DNA of 64,000 nt from Roseobacter insulae (GTDB lineage Bacteria; Pseudomonadota; Alphaproteobacteria; Rhodobacterales; Rhodobacteraceae). The translations under genes were made by a program, and so were the position numbers. The stretch lies in NCBI RefSeq assembly GCF_019375555.1, contig NZ_JAHXDN010000005.1, forward strand, positions 310,001 through 374,000, written 5' to 3'. Below, in pieces: positions 1 through 8,762 of this stretch. The notes under the pieces are model-generated. The model made no database searches. It was not told where the DNA came from and worked only from the letters and a program-made list of their open reading frames with translations. The number at the start of each line of letters is the position of its first letter. The first letter of the stretch is position 1.

Positions 1-398
1 TGACCATTCCAGGCATCGGCCCATTGATCTCAACTGCCATAGTCGCCGCTATCGGCAAGGGCGAAGCCTATGATCGTGGGCGCGACTTTGCAGCTTGGCT
101 CGGGCTGGTGCCCCGACAAAGCAGCACGGGTGGGCGCACGATATTGGGAAACATCACAAAACCTGGCAGTCGGTATCTTCGCATGCTCTTTGTCCAGGCC
201 GCACAGATTATCATGATGAGGCCGAAGAACTGGCACAAGTTCAGCTTTGGCGAATGGTTGGAAGCGGCAGCGACATGCATGCAACACAACAAGTTTGGAG
301 TCGCACTGGCCAACAAATTGGCCCGGATTGCATGGAACGTCCTGAACTCCGGCAAGGACTTTGATTGGAAAGGAAAAGAGATAGCGGCTGCGATCTGA
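1..398 (+). mobile_element. IS110-family transposase, C-terminal part
   Basis: The reading frame is already open at the window edge, so the N-terminal DEDD catalytic domain lies outside or is lost. What is visible is the C-terminal Transposase_20 (IS116/IS110/IS902) region. It begins with a helix-hairpin-helix-like IPGIGP stretch, followed by the family signature PRQSSTGGR, LGNITKPGSRYLR, and the conserved alanine-rich C-terminal helix. The frame ends normally at 398. IS110 elements move by a circular intermediate and lack conventional inverted repeats, so I cannot fix an element end here. Whether the copy is intact depends on sequence before position 1. Confidence 0.85.
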
Positions 399-643
399 TC
401 GGATCGAGGCCGCCACCGATGTTCGTAAACCTCAACTGCATGGAAAGGAACTAGACGCACCCAAAGTCTGAGAACCCAAATGGGCTTCGATGATCTGGTA
501 AGTAATGAGACAGCGGCGCGTGCGCACTCCCAACAGGGCCACGGCAATCAACACGCCGATCAAAAAGCCAGATACATCTGAGCGACTTCCAGACGATATG
601 CAGAAGAGAACTTGCGAACGGCAGCCGGTGCATACATGGACTC
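399..643. other. Gap without a recognisable gene
   Basis: I see no coding signal between the transposase stop and the conserved block upstream of the first recombinase copy. The first part may be the 3' non-coding end of the IS110 element. Confidence 0.5.
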
Positions 644-741
644 ATTCCGGACCTCAGATGCAGCGCGGCATCCTGTGATATGCTTCCCCGTCAACGTCGG
701 GTTGTCGTTGTGGGAGGGCATGGCGGATCGGAGGATCAGTC
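644..741 (+). promoter_or_regulatory. Conserved leader of recombinase copy 1
   Basis: These 98 bases are identical to 43462-43559 upstream of copy 3, and a diverged version precedes copy 2 (about 35700-35798). Sequence outside the block is unrelated, so it travels or is conserved with the gene. It contains a strong Shine-Dalgarno (ATCGGAGGATC) 10-15 bases before the ATG. It probably holds the promoter; a recombination site is possible but unproven. Confidence 0.6.
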
Positions 742-1374
742 ATGGAAACACCAAACTTGCCTGCTATTCGCGCACTTCGTCCTGCTTGGAACAAGGGCCG
801 CATCGTTGGCCAGAAGCGACCCCTAAAACCGAAGCATGTCTGGGCGATCCGAGTTAGACTTGAATTGGCAGAAAACCATCGCGACCTCGCTTTGTTCAAC
901 ATGGCGATCGACAGCAAACTGCGCGGCTGTGACCTGGTGAAGATGAAAGTCGTCGATGTAATGGCATCGGGTCAGATCAAGGAGCGCGCCTCTGTCCTGC
1001 AAAGTAAAACACAGAAACCCGTGCGATTTGAGATATCCGAAGGCACACGCGCTTCAGTCGAGAAGTGGATGGAAGACGAGCTCATGGTCGGCTCGGAATA
1101 TCTATGGCCCGGCCGCTTTCATGAGCGCCTACATAACTCGACACGCCAGTATGCGCGGATCGTCCGCGATTGGGTCACATCAATCGGTCTAGAGGCGAGC
1201 GCATATGGCACGCATTCGATGAGGCGAACAAAGGTGACCCAGATCTACAAGAAGACCGGCAACTTGCGGGCGGTTCAGCTTCTGCTTGGACACACCAAAA
1301 TGGACAGTACGGTTCGATATCTGGGCGTCGAACTTGAGGACGCGCTAGCAATCGCCGAGGCCATTGAAATCTAG
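742..1374 (+). CDS. Short tyrosine recombinase, copy 1
   Basis: A 210-residue tyrosine-type site-specific recombinase consisting almost only of the catalytic domain. The expected N-terminal core-binding domain is missing. Catalytic elements visible are the first arginine in SKLRGCDL, the HSMR box (H-x-x-R), the LLGH histidine and the nucleophile tyrosine in VRYLG. It is one of three copies in the window (also 35799-36431 and 43560-44192), with nearly identical proteins. From 644 to about 1041 the DNA matches copy 3 with one substitution that I can see (giving E46 here, D46 there). Beyond that point the two differ at many synonymous sites, so the copy is a mosaic. The ATG at 742 has a strong ribosome binding site. 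Target and role are unknown. Confidence 0.88.
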   Translation: METPNLPAIRALRPAWNKGRIVGQKRPLKPKHVWAIRVRLELAENHRDLALFNMAIDSKLRGCDLVKMKVVDVMASGQIKERASVLQSKTQKPVRFEISEGTRASVEKWMEDELMVGSEYLWPGRFHERLHNSTRQYARIVRDWVTSIGLEASAYGTHSMRRTKVTQIYKKTGNLRAVQLLLGHTKMDSTVRYLGVELEDALAIAEAIEI

Positions 1375-1381
1375 TAAATTC

Positions 1382-1403
1382 GGGTCGCCTTCAACGGCGG
1401 CCC
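1382..1403 (+). terminator. Hairpin after recombinase copy 1
   Basis: An 8-bp stem (GGGTCGCC with GGCGGCCC, one G-U pair) with a 6-base loop lies 8 bases after the stop codon. Comparable but differently sequenced hairpins follow copies 2 and 3, so structure rather than sequence is kept. No T-tract follows here. Confidence 0.5.
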
Positions 1404-1470
1404 AAAGCCGACCTTGGGCATCCCATCAGAATGCTGTGGTCGCAGCCCGCTTAATGGTCATTCGCCGCAC
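1400..1470 (+). repeat. Dispersed GCTGC/GCAGC intergenic repeat, unit A
   Basis: Contains the family landmarks CCCAAAGCCGACCTTGGGC, AATGCTGTGGTCGCAGCCCG and CATTCGCCGCA. Related units occur near 6208, 20813, 24400, 28612, 37610 and 46690. The rest of the gap to 1569 shows nothing else. Confidence 0.6.
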
Positions 1471-1569
1471 GCGCGAAGTTTTATTAAGTTAAGATTGGCA
1501 GTTCGCCGCACTTCGCCTACCTGCGCCAGCGCAACTCTATTGACCACTACCGCTACCTCTTCGCTTAAG

Positions 1570-2999
1570 TCACTTTGGAAGACCCGTTTCGATCAAACGC
1601 TCGCGCAACGTTCGCATTTTTTTCGGGTCTTTCAGGGGCACACGATCCAAATCTGCAACGCAAATACCCGGTAGCGCATCCAGAGCGGCCTTTACCGCTA
1701 GAGCCGCATCTTTTTCCCGGCCAAGCGCGACGTGGCTGGCCGCAAGAACAAAATGAGCAAAGTACCAGCTTGGCCTGCGGTGTATGGCGCGCTCGGCCCA
1801 TTCGATTGCGGTCTCGAACCGATCCGCCAAGTAGTGGGCCAGGGCCAGGCCCGAGAAGCGGAAGAAAATGCTTGGGTCAAGCGGGTTGGAGCGGATAGCG
1901 ATGTGCTGATGGGCAATCGCCTCCTCTGACCGTCCCAAAATCCCAAGCAGCGTCCCAAGGCTGCCATAGGCCAGAGAGCAATTCGGGTTCAGCGCCACCG
2001 CGCGCTCCAAGGCTGCCAGAGACTCATCGTATTTGAGTAAACCCCAACAGCTGATCCCCAAGGCCCAATGGGCATATTCGTTGCGGTCGTCCAACTGCGT
2101 TGCGCGTCGGGCCAGCGCGTAGGCCGCTTCCATGGCCGGTCGGGTGTCCGCGACAAAGCCCATGATCGCGATGTGGTGATTAATCAGCGACAGCACCATG
2201 TTCGCCTCGGCGCCTTCGGGGTCAATCGCCAACGCGCGTTCCAGCAGCGTCTTGGCGTGGGCATAGCTTTCGGGCGTGAAATCATAGAGCAGATGCCAGG
2301 AGCGCATCGTCAGCTCCCAAACCGTCAGGTCGGGGCGGGAGGTGCGTTCAACCGGCTCAGGGATCGTGTTTAGATCGACTGTGGTCTGGATCGAGGCCAC
2401 CACATTGCGGGTGATCTGATCTTGCAGGTCGAAGACATCCTCTAACTGGCCGTCGTACCGCTAGACCACAGATGTCCACCGGTCGTGCCGTCGATCAATT
2501 GCGCCGTGACCCGCACCCGGTCGCCAGAACGGCGGACGCTGCCTTCCAGCACAAAGCGGACGCCAAGCTCCTTCGCCACCCGCCGGACATCCACGCTCGA
2601 TCCCTTGTAGGTAAAGGTCGTGTTGCGCGCGATGATGAACAGCCATGGGGATCGCGAGAGCGCCGTGATGATATCGTCGCTGATCCCATCCGAAAAATAC
2701 TCCTGTTCCGGATCGCCTGACATGTTCTCAAAGGCCAGAACCGCGATGGAGGGCCGCGCAGGAACCGCGGGGTCAGCTTCCGGCCCGGGGACACTTGGGC
2801 TCTCCAACGCATCGCGCAGGTCCAGCTTCGAGGACACGCCCGGTTTGCGGTAAATTGTGGCCAGATGCGTCCGTACAGTGGACGGCGCAAGGCACAAATT
2901 GTCGGCAATCTGCTGATAGCTTTCGCCCCGGGCATAGTCTTGCGCGATTTGCCTTTCGCGATGGGTGAGCGGGTGCATATCCGCGGGCGCTTTCGTCAC
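1570..2999 (-). pseudogene. LuxR-HTH / TolB-like / TPR regulator, frameshifted
   Basis: Two reading frames together make one adenylate-cyclase-associated-type regulator. The 5' part (2999-2442) has a LuxR-type HTH (LTHRERQIAQDYARGES, then IADNLCLAPSTVRTHLATIY) and a TolB-like region (SIAVLAFENMSGD, GVRFVLEGSVR, DGTTGGHLWS). The expected continuation RYDGQLEDVFDLQDQITRNVVASIQ is present one frame over and leads into the TPR half (2403-1570: WALGISCW, LNPNCSLAYGSLGTLLG and so on). One base appears to be missing near 2460-2464. The start GTG at 2999 overlaps the upstream regulator's stop, so the two were co-transcribed. Unless the shift is a sequencing error, only the HTH plus a short TolB-like piece is made. 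Confidence 0.75.
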
Positions 3000-3802
3000 G
3001 GCACGGCCCCTTGCATAGCTTTGATCATGCGCGCGTTTTCCAGCGCGATCACGCTTTGGGCGGCGAACATCTGCGCCAGCCGCGTGGTGTCGTCGGAAAA
3101 CGGCCGGACGGTTTGCCGGTAGAGCACGAAGGCCCCCACAAGCGTGTCTGCCGCAAGCATCGGGATCGCCACAAACGACCGCGCCCCGCCAAGATCGGCG
3201 GTCGCGATGCGCAAGGGATCATCGCTTAGGTAAATGTCCTCGGATTTGACGTCGAATATATTGACGATCTCGCGCTGCGCATCCATGCGGCCGAGACCTG
3301 TTTGAGGACTGACGGCGAACCACCCCTGCGCGTCAAACCAGGCTTCGAAGTCGGGGGGTATACCGAGGGCAAAGGTGGCGTGAAATTTGTGGGTATTTCC
3401 ATATTCAAACATGACACCGAACTCTGCGTCGCACAGATCCAGCGCATAGGCCAAAATCTCCTGCATCACGGCCTTCAGGTCGCCCCGCGCCGCGCTGATG
3501 ATCCGCAAGACCTCGCTCATTGCTCTTTCGCGGCTGATGGCCTCTTCCAGGCTTAGCGCCAATTCTGAGACGACCATGGCCAACTCGGCGGCATTTCGGG
3601 GTGCGGATGCCTCCCCCTTCAGGCGCGTGGCCAGCTCCACTTTCGATGAGACATCCAGTTTGCGGTATATGGTGGCCAAATGCGTGCGCACCGTACTGGG
3701 CGCGATACACAAGCTATTGGCGATGGCCTGATAGGTCTGGCCACCGGCATAGGCCTGCGCGATTTGCACTTCCCTTTGGCTAAGGTTTGCCCGTTCCGAC
3801 AC
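2996..3802 (-). CDS. LuxR-type HTH regulator with GAF sensor domain
   Basis: The N-terminal LuxR-type HTH (LSQREVQIAQAYAGGQTYQ, then SLCIAPSTVRTHLATIYRKL) closely resembles the HTH of the downstream neighbour, suggesting duplication. A helical linker follows, then a GAF domain (roughly from EILAYALDLCDAEFGVM to QSVIALENARMI), a fold that usually binds a small ligand or chromophore. I chose the GTG at 3802, which has a GGAG 9 bases upstream; an alternative TTG start lies at 3865. The gene is divergent from the NTF2-like/MFS/AA_synth operon at 3990-6123, which it may control. The 4-base overlap with the next gene indicates translational coupling. Confidence 0.8.
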   Translation of the reverse strand: MSERANLSQREVQIAQAYAGGQTYQAIANSLCIAPSTVRTHLATIYRKLDVSSKVELATRLKGEASAPRNAAELAMVVSELALSLEEAISRERAMSEVLRIISAARGDLKAVMQEILAYALDLCDAEFGVMFEYGNTHKFHATFALGIPPDFEAWFDAQGWFAVSPQTGLGRMDAQREIVNIFDVKSEDIYLSDDPLRIATADLGGARSFVAIPMLAADTLVGAFVLYRQTVRPFSDDTTRLAQMFAAQSVIALENARMIKAMQGAVP

Positions 3803-3989
3803 CTGGTCACGCTCCACAAGATAAGGACTTGGGCGGAGTGTGCGGACAGCACCGCAAACAAGCAATCCTGCAAATGCTGTAGTTTGAATACTGCACGCCT
3901 CCGCCCAATTTACCGCATCTGCACTATACCCGGCTGCCCCGGCGTGGGCCTAGGATGAGCGCATCACATCAACACCGAAGGATAGACAG

Positions 3990-4403
3990 ATGACTCAGAT
4001 CGAGACTGCGACCGCGTTCTTTGAAGCTTGCGAAACCGGTCACGGATGGGACGCCTGCCAAGCCTTCTGCCTTGAGGGCGCAAGTTTCTCCTGCCAGGCC
4101 GATGCGCTGGCCGAGACGACGACGGTTGCCGCCTATGCGGAATGGATGAAGGGCCTTCTGACGCCGGTGCCCCATGGCCGTTACGTCCTGACAGCCTTTG
4201 CAGCGGATGAGGCGCGTGGCACCGTTGTGGCAACGGCGGAATTTCATGGCACGCAGACGGGCGAGGGTGGCCCGGTGCCGCCCATGGGCCAGAGCGTCAC
4301 CTCGGACTACGCCTACGTCATGCAGTTTAACGGCGACAAGATCCGCCACATGACCAAGGTCTGGAACGACGTGCACGCCCTGCGCGGGCTTGGTTGGGCG
4401 TGA
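3990..4403 (+). CDS. NTF2-like / SnoaL-type small protein
   Basis: A 137-residue protein with the pattern of the NTF2/SnoaL alpha+beta barrel: an N-terminal helix (TATAFFEACETGHGWDACQAF), an alternation of short helices, and strands such as GRYVLTAFAADEARGTVVATAEF and YAYVMQFNGDKIRHMTKVWND. Members of this fold act as isomerases, cyclases or ligand-binding proteins, and the sequence does not say which. It is the first gene of a three-gene operon, with its TGA overlapping the ATG of the MFS gene. It lies divergent to the LuxR/GAF regulator. Confidence 0.75.
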   Translation: MTQIETATAFFEACETGHGWDACQAFCLEGASFSCQADALAETTTVAAYAEWMKGLLTPVPHGRYVLTAFAADEARGTVVATAEFHGTQTGEGGPVPPMGQSVTSDYAYVMQFNGDKIRHMTKVWNDVHALRGLGWA

Positions 4404-5575
4404 TGCGATGGCACATCCTTGGCCTGCTGTTTCTGGCCCGTGTCGGGTTGGGGTTTCAGTTCCAAACCGTGGCTTCCGTGGGCGATGACCTGATCGTTGC
4501 CTTCGGGCTCGACTATGTTGGCATTGGCTTGCTGATTGGGCTGTTCATGGCCCCCGGTTTAGCACTGGCTATCCCCGCAGGTCTTTGGGGGCGCTATGTG
4601 TCGGACCGCATCATGGTGGTCATTGGATTGGGCGCCTTGGCGTTGGGCGGGCTCGTGTCGTCTTTGGCCAGCGAAAGCTGGGGCCTCGGTATGGGACGCA
4701 TTTTTGCCGGGGCCGGGTTCCTGTTCTCGACGCTCTACATGACGAAAATGGTCGCCGACTGGTTCGAGGGCCGTGAAATCGCAACCGCCATGAGCGTCCT
4801 TGTCATGTCCTGGCCCTTCGGCATCGCCATGGGACAGATTGGCCACGCCTGGCTGGCTCAAACCTTTGGCTGGCAAGTGCCGTTTCAGGTGGCCTCGGGC
4901 TATTGTTTGATCGCGGCCCTTGGGGTGTTGGCCGTCTACCGCCCACCTCACGATCTGCCGCAAGCTGTGGGCGGCCCACGAATCAAAATGACCGAAGAGG
5001 AATGGCGTCTCGTCCTCTGCGCGGCCACGGCTTGGGGCGTCTTCAACGCCGCCTATGTCACCTATTTGTCCTTTGGACCCAAGGTCCTCGAAGGCTTGGG
5101 CCAATCCGCTATCGCAGCCGCGGGGATCATCAGCATCGGAAGCTGGATTATGATCGCTTCCGGCGCGGTTTGCGGGCAGATCGTGGACCGTTTCGGTGGG
5201 CGTAACGTCGTTCTTGCAGTCTGCATGGGGGGCGCCATTGTGGCGCTCCTGCTGTTGAGCGTGCCCGGGGCAGGCATTGGGGCCAGCATACTGTTCGGCT
5301 TGATCGGCATGGCGCCGGCGGGGGTCATTATGGCAATGGCCGGCCAAGCCATGCGGCCTCAAGTCCGCGCCTTTGGCATGGGGATCTTCTTTACCGTGTA
5401 CTACGCGATCATGTTGATCACGCCACCTGCGGCGGGCGCTCTGCTTGAGGCGGCCGGCAATCCGCAGGCCCCCATGTGGCTCGCCATCATCCTGTTTGCC
5501 GCCGTGCTCCCCCTTGGCCTGGCGTTCCAAACCATCAAAGATGCACCTCGCGCGAGCCTTACGAAGGAGGCCTGA
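4403..5575 (+). CDS. MFS transporter
   Basis: A 390-residue protein with about 12 hydrophobic segments and the MFS layout. The loop after helix 2 (AIPAGLWGRYVSDRIMV) resembles the conserved loop of the superfamily. ATG 4403 overlaps the preceding stop (TGATG); earlier in-frame TTG and GTG codons exist but lie inside the upstream gene. Its position between an NTF2-like protein and an AA_synth-family protein suggests uptake or export of an organic acid or amino-acid-like compound; the substrate cannot be told from sequence. Confidence 0.85.
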   Translation: MRWHILGLLFLARVGLGFQFQTVASVGDDLIVAFGLDYVGIGLLIGLFMAPGLALAIPAGLWGRYVSDRIMVVIGLGALALGGLVSSLASESWGLGMGRIFAGAGFLFSTLYMTKMVADWFEGREIATAMSVLVMSWPFGIAMGQIGHAWLAQTFGWQVPFQVASGYCLIAALGVLAVYRPPHDLPQAVGGPRIKMTEEEWRLVLCAATAWGVFNAAYVTYLSFGPKVLEGLGQSAIAAAGIISIGSWIMIASGAVCGQIVDRFGGRNVVLAVCMGGAIVALLLLSVPGAGIGASILFGLIGMAPAGVIMAMAGQAMRPQVRAFGMGIFFTVYYAIMLITPPAAGALLEAAGNPQAPMWLAIILFAAVLPLGLAFQTIKDAPRASLTKEA

Positions 5576-5577
5576 CC

Positions 5578-6123
5578 ATGGACGTTCGCAAGACGATATT
5601 CACCAAGGAAATCATCACCGCGGATGAGATGGGGCAGACGTGCGCGCCGATCACCCGTGTTGCGGCGATGGCCGTTTTCAGAAACCCGTTCGCCGGGATC
5701 GCGCAAACGGACTTATCAGGGCTGTTCGACACAAGCGCGCAGCTCGGCCAATCTTTGACCGAGGAGCTTCTTACCCTGCTGGATCGACCGCCCCTGTGTT
5801 ACGGAAAGGCTGCCCTTGTCGGAGCTTCCGGTGCGATGGAACATGGCGCTGCCGTGCTACATCCGGCTCTTGGAAAACCCGTCCGTGCGGCTATCGGCGG
5901 TGGAGCGTCTCTGATGCCCTCCAACCACAAAGTCGGCGCCGTGGGGGCCAGCATCGATCTACCCTTGGGGCACAAAGATGAGGCGTGGTCGTTTGATCAC
6001 ATCGACACCATGACGCTCTGCGTCCCCGATGCCCCGCGCGCCGACGAGATATTGCTTTGTATCGGATTGTCAGACGGGCCGCGCGCGCACCCGCGTGTCG
6101 GAAGAGGGCCGAGCCGCGCCTGA
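5578..6123 (+). CDS. Amino acid synthesis (AA_synth, PF06684-like) family protein
   Basis: A 181-residue protein resembling the AA_synth family, small proteins of about 190 residues often found in amino-acid or opine-type catabolic operons, with no settled enzymatic role. Recognisable are the N-terminal strand RKTIFTKEIITADEMGQ, the segment GKAALVGASGAMEHGAAVLHP and the glycine-rich AAIGGGASLMPSNHKVGAVGA. The ATG at 5578 has an excellent Shine-Dalgarno (AAGGAGG) 7 bases upstream and starts 2 bases after the MFS stop. It is the last gene of the operon. Confidence 0.75.
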   Translation: MDVRKTIFTKEIITADEMGQTCAPITRVAAMAVFRNPFAGIAQTDLSGLFDTSAQLGQSLTEELLTLLDRPPLCYGKAALVGASGAMEHGAAVLHPALGKPVRAAIGGGASLMPSNHKVGAVGASIDLPLGHKDEAWSFDHIDTMTLCVPDAPRADEILLCIGLSDGPRAHPRVGRGPSRA

Positions 6124-6207
6124 TGCGGCATCTGTGAAAAGGGCTCGAAGCTGACCAGAGCGGCGGCGGCGCGTCCCGCATGTCAGGTGCGTGACGCCGT
6201 TCCCTAC

Positions 6208-6290
6208 GGCCCAGAGCCGACCTTGAGCGCATTCTTCGAATGCTGCGGTTGCAGCCCGCATTGCTGCCATTCGCTGCATGAGCAAATCCA
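6208..6290 (+). repeat. Dispersed intergenic repeat, unit B
   Basis: One of the best-preserved units: GGCCCAGAGCCGACCTTGAG, then AATGCTGCGGTTGCAGCCCG, then CTGCCATTCGCTGCA. It lies in the 467-base gap 6124-6590 between two 3' ends. The rest of the gap has no convincing gene. A short minus-strand stretch around 6360-6450 could encode one hydrophobic helix and may be a gene remnant. Confidence 0.65.
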
Positions 6291-6590
6291 ACCAACACTT
6301 GAAGGTCAGTTGAGCTGGAGGAAGCGGACGTTCATCCCGTCGGAACCAAGGTCTGGTTTGTTAGGTTGAGCCAGGCTTTTCGCACAGCAAAGCGATAGGC
6401 CAATGCGGCGACCACGACGCTGGCTCCGAGCAAGCCGAGCTGTCGGACGGCAACACGGGATACTGGGCTTGTTCAGAATTGAGACTTGAACTTCTGACGA
6501 GGCAGAAGCCTTCGCGATGATCCGGTCAAAGTGCACCACGCTTGTCGATACAGACTTCGGACAGCTCGAAAGGAGGACAATCCAGGCGGC

Positions 6591-7250
6591 TTAGCTGTCG
6601 CTCCGAAGGCCTTGCAGCGTATGCTGGTAATGTCCCATAAGCGCAGCCGTCGCGGCATCCATGTCGCGGGCGATCGCGGCCTCAAAAACAGCTTTGTGCT
6701 CGCCACGAACGTCCCGCTTGTCATCAGAGATTGCGCGCGACAGGTTCCTGTATCGAACAGCCTGATCGTAAAGCTCTTCTATATACCTCAACAGCAATAT
6801 TGATCCGGCTTCGCTCAGAAGCTCTACATGAAAAGTGCGGTGTAACTCCTCCCAATCCGGCGCACCCACCGGTACGCGGTCTAACCGGAAGAAGGCGACG
6901 GTCAGGCGGTCTTCCCAATCGCGCGCGCCATTGCGAATAGACTTTTGCAGCGCGTCCGCTTCCAACAGACATCGAAGCTCAAACACCTCCCGATACTGCG
7001 CTTCACTGATGGATGCGACGCGAAAGCCGCGGTTCTCCGTCTTGTCGGTAAGGTTTTCTGAACTCAGTCGGCTCAGTGCTTCGCGAAGCGGCGACGCACC
7101 GACATCGTAGCGTCGGCACAGATCGGCGACCTTGAGCTTTTCACCGGGGAAGAGCGCACCACTCAGAATATCCGCACGCAACCGCGCATACACATCTTCC
7201 GTAATGGTGACGGGCGCGCAGGTCGCCTTAGAGCTTAGACGTTCGTTCAT
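6591..7250 (-). CDS. GntR-family (FadR/FCD subfamily) regulator
   Basis: 219 residues. The N-terminal winged helix reads VYARLRADILSGALFPGEKL, VADLCRRYDVGASPLREAL and SRLSSENL. The C-terminal all-helical FCD domain (FELRCLLEADALQKS, then LHRTFHVELLSEAGS, and GEHKAVFEAAIARDMDAAT) contains histidines typical of the metal and ligand site. It is divergent from the FAH-OsmC-TRAP-tarD-matAB operon, and palindromes in the shared intergenic region are good operator candidates. FCD regulators of this kind usually sense the catabolised organic acid, here probably a tartrate- or malonate-like diacid (inference). Confidence 0.88.
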   Translation of the reverse strand: MNERLSSKATCAPVTITEDVYARLRADILSGALFPGEKLKVADLCRRYDVGASPLREALSRLSSENLTDKTENRGFRVASISEAQYREVFELRCLLEADALQKSIRNGARDWEDRLTVAFFRLDRVPVGAPDWEELHRTFHVELLSEAGSILLLRYIEELYDQAVRYRNLSRAISDDKRDVRGEHKAVFEAAIARDMDAATAALMGHYQHTLQGLRSDS

Positions 7251-7311
7251 GGTTATCCGTCGATGATTGCCTCTTCGCTATAGCAATATCGACGAATGCT
7301 TGACAGGATTA

Positions 7312-7352
7312 TTTTTATCGATAAAAAGTACTCACGAAAAACTTTATCGATA
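7312..7352 (+). promoter_or_regulatory. Probable GntR operators (two ATCGAT palindromes)
   Basis: A perfect 16-base palindrome (TTTTTATCGATAAAAA, 7312-7327) and a second TATCGATA (7345-7352) lie 29 bases apart centre to centre. The second sits just before the FAH start codon. A TTGACA element at 7300-7305 could be the -35 box, though I see no clear -10 at ideal spacing. The position suits repression of the operon by the divergent GntR protein. Confidence 0.65.
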
Positions 7353-7362
7353 GGATGATCAG

Positions 7363-8259
7363 ATGCGACTTTGCTCCTTCGAACGGCATTCCAGGCTCAG
7401 CTACGGTGTAGACACAGACGACGGCGTGCTCGACCTTGGCGCAAAATCGGATGCTTTTCCGCCAAGTCTGATGGGGTTCATCGCCAACGCGGCAGTGAAC
7501 TTGTCCCGTGCGCAGGCTGAAATCGATCGAGCGGCAGAAACTGACTTCATTGATGCCGCAACTCTCGACCTTGCGCCGGTTCTTGGCAATCCAGGCAAGT
7601 TCATCTGCCTGGGCTTAAACTTCAAAGATCATGCGGCAGAGGGTGGTTTTGACATCCCGGACTATCCTGCCCTTTTCATGAGGGCGGACAGTTCTCTGAT
7701 CGGCAGCGGCAGTCCACTTGTCAGACCGGTGGTGTCTGAGACCTTCGATTATGAGGCAGAGTTAGCCGTGGTTATCGGCGAAACAGCGCGCCATGTTTCG
7801 GAGGAGACGGCGCTTTCTCATGTCTTCGGTTACTCAATCTTCAATGATGCGTCCGTGCGAGAGTACCAGCGGAAGACCGCGCAATGGACGGCCGGAAAGA
7901 ATTTTGATGGTACGGGTGCGTTTGGTCCCGCCATCGTAACGGCCGACGACCTGCCACCGGGCATGGCGGAGATGCGTATCCAATCCCGTTTGAACGGGAA
8001 GGTCCTGCAAGACTCGTCGCTGTCGGACATGATTTTTCCTGTCGCCGAGACGGTATCGATCCTCAGCCAAATCATGACGCTTTATCCAGGCGATGTCATT
8101 GCAATGGGAACGCCAGCTGGCGTTGGTCACGCGCGCCGACCGCAGCTTTGGATGAAGCCGGGCGACACCTGCGAGGTGGAGATCGAGGGGCTTGGCGTCT
8201 TGCGCAATCCCGTCATCGACGAGAGCGCCGTCGCGGCCTCATCGCAGGCGGCGGAATAG
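7363..8259 (+). CDS. Fumarylacetoacetate hydrolase (FAH) family protein
   Basis: 298 residues with a complete FAH fold: GKFICLGLNFKDHAAE, then FMRADSSLIGSGSPL, the metal-binding FDYEAELAVVIGE, YSIFNDASVREYQ and the C-terminal GDVIAMGTPAGVG. Family members are hydrolases, decarboxylases or oxaloacetate tautomerases/decarboxylases acting on 2-oxo acids with a divalent metal. Encoded in an operon with a D-tartrate dehydratase, whose product is (enol-)oxaloacetate, an oxaloacetate tautomerase/decarboxylase role is attractive but inferred. It is the first gene after the GntR operators. Confidence 0.88.
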   Translation: MRLCSFERHSRLSYGVDTDDGVLDLGAKSDAFPPSLMGFIANAAVNLSRAQAEIDRAAETDFIDAATLDLAPVLGNPGKFICLGLNFKDHAAEGGFDIPDYPALFMRADSSLIGSGSPLVRPVVSETFDYEAELAVVIGETARHVSEETALSHVFGYSIFNDASVREYQRKTAQWTAGKNFDGTGAFGPAIVTADDLPPGMAEMRIQSRLNGKVLQDSSLSDMIFPVAETVSILSQIMTLYPGDVIAMGTPAGVGHARRPQLWMKPGDTCEVEIEGLGVLRNPVIDESAVAASSQAAE

Positions 8260-8269
8260 GGGCGGCCCG

Positions 8270-8752
8270 ATGAACGCGCCAACGCCGAAACCGAGATTTA
8301 AGCCGACCTTGAACATGACGATACCTGCTGTTTGCGTGACCAAGGATCGGACGGACGTGGCGTTTCGTGACAAGCTTCTGGTCATCGACGAACCACAGGA
8401 ACGGGGCGGCACAAATCTAGGGATGTCGCCCGTCGAGGTGGCAACCGCCTCACTGATCGGATGCACCAACGTCATCGCAAACAAGGTGGCTAAACTTCAC
8501 GGCGCCCAACTCTCCGATATGACGGTCGAAGCGGAAGTCATCTTCGACCGCCGGGGCGCGATGCTGCTTGAAGAAGTCGATGTGCCTTGGACGAGCGTAA
8601 TCCTGCACATCAACGCCACCACCGATGCGCTACCGGAGCAAATCGAAGCGATCAAACGAGACCTGCCCCGTTTTTGCCCGGTCTCAAAGCTGTTCAAGCA
8701 ATCCGGAACCAACGTTGAGGAGCGTTGGACACTAAATCAACTCACCACTTAG
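8270..8752 (+). CDS. OsmC-family peroxide-related protein
   Basis: 160 residues matching the OsmC/Ohr fold: GTNLGMSPVEVATASLIGCT around the first conserved cysteine, and FCPVSKLFKQSG with the second. In OsmC/Ohr proteins the two cysteines reduce organic hydroperoxides; in the YhfA-like subgroup the role is less clear. I chose the ATG at 8270, because longer in-frame starts run back into the FAH gene. It lies 10 bases after FAH and is followed 10 bases later by the TRAP binding protein, so it is an operon member. With the peroxiredoxin at 13001, it gives this operon two peroxide-handling proteins. Confidence 0.82.
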   Translation: MNAPTPKPRFKPTLNMTIPAVCVTKDRTDVAFRDKLLVIDEPQERGGTNLGMSPVEVATASLIGCTNVIANKVAKLHGAQLSDMTVEAEVIFDRRGAMLLEEVDVPWTSVILHINATTDALPEQIEAIKRDLPRFCPVSKLFKQSGTNVEERWTLNQLTT

Positions 8753-8762
8753 GGAGGAACCA

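Noticed and set aside
4559-5530. Long minus-strand open frame opposite the MFS gene
   Set aside because: Antisense shadow of a high-G+C coding gene; histidine/arginine-rich, no family features.
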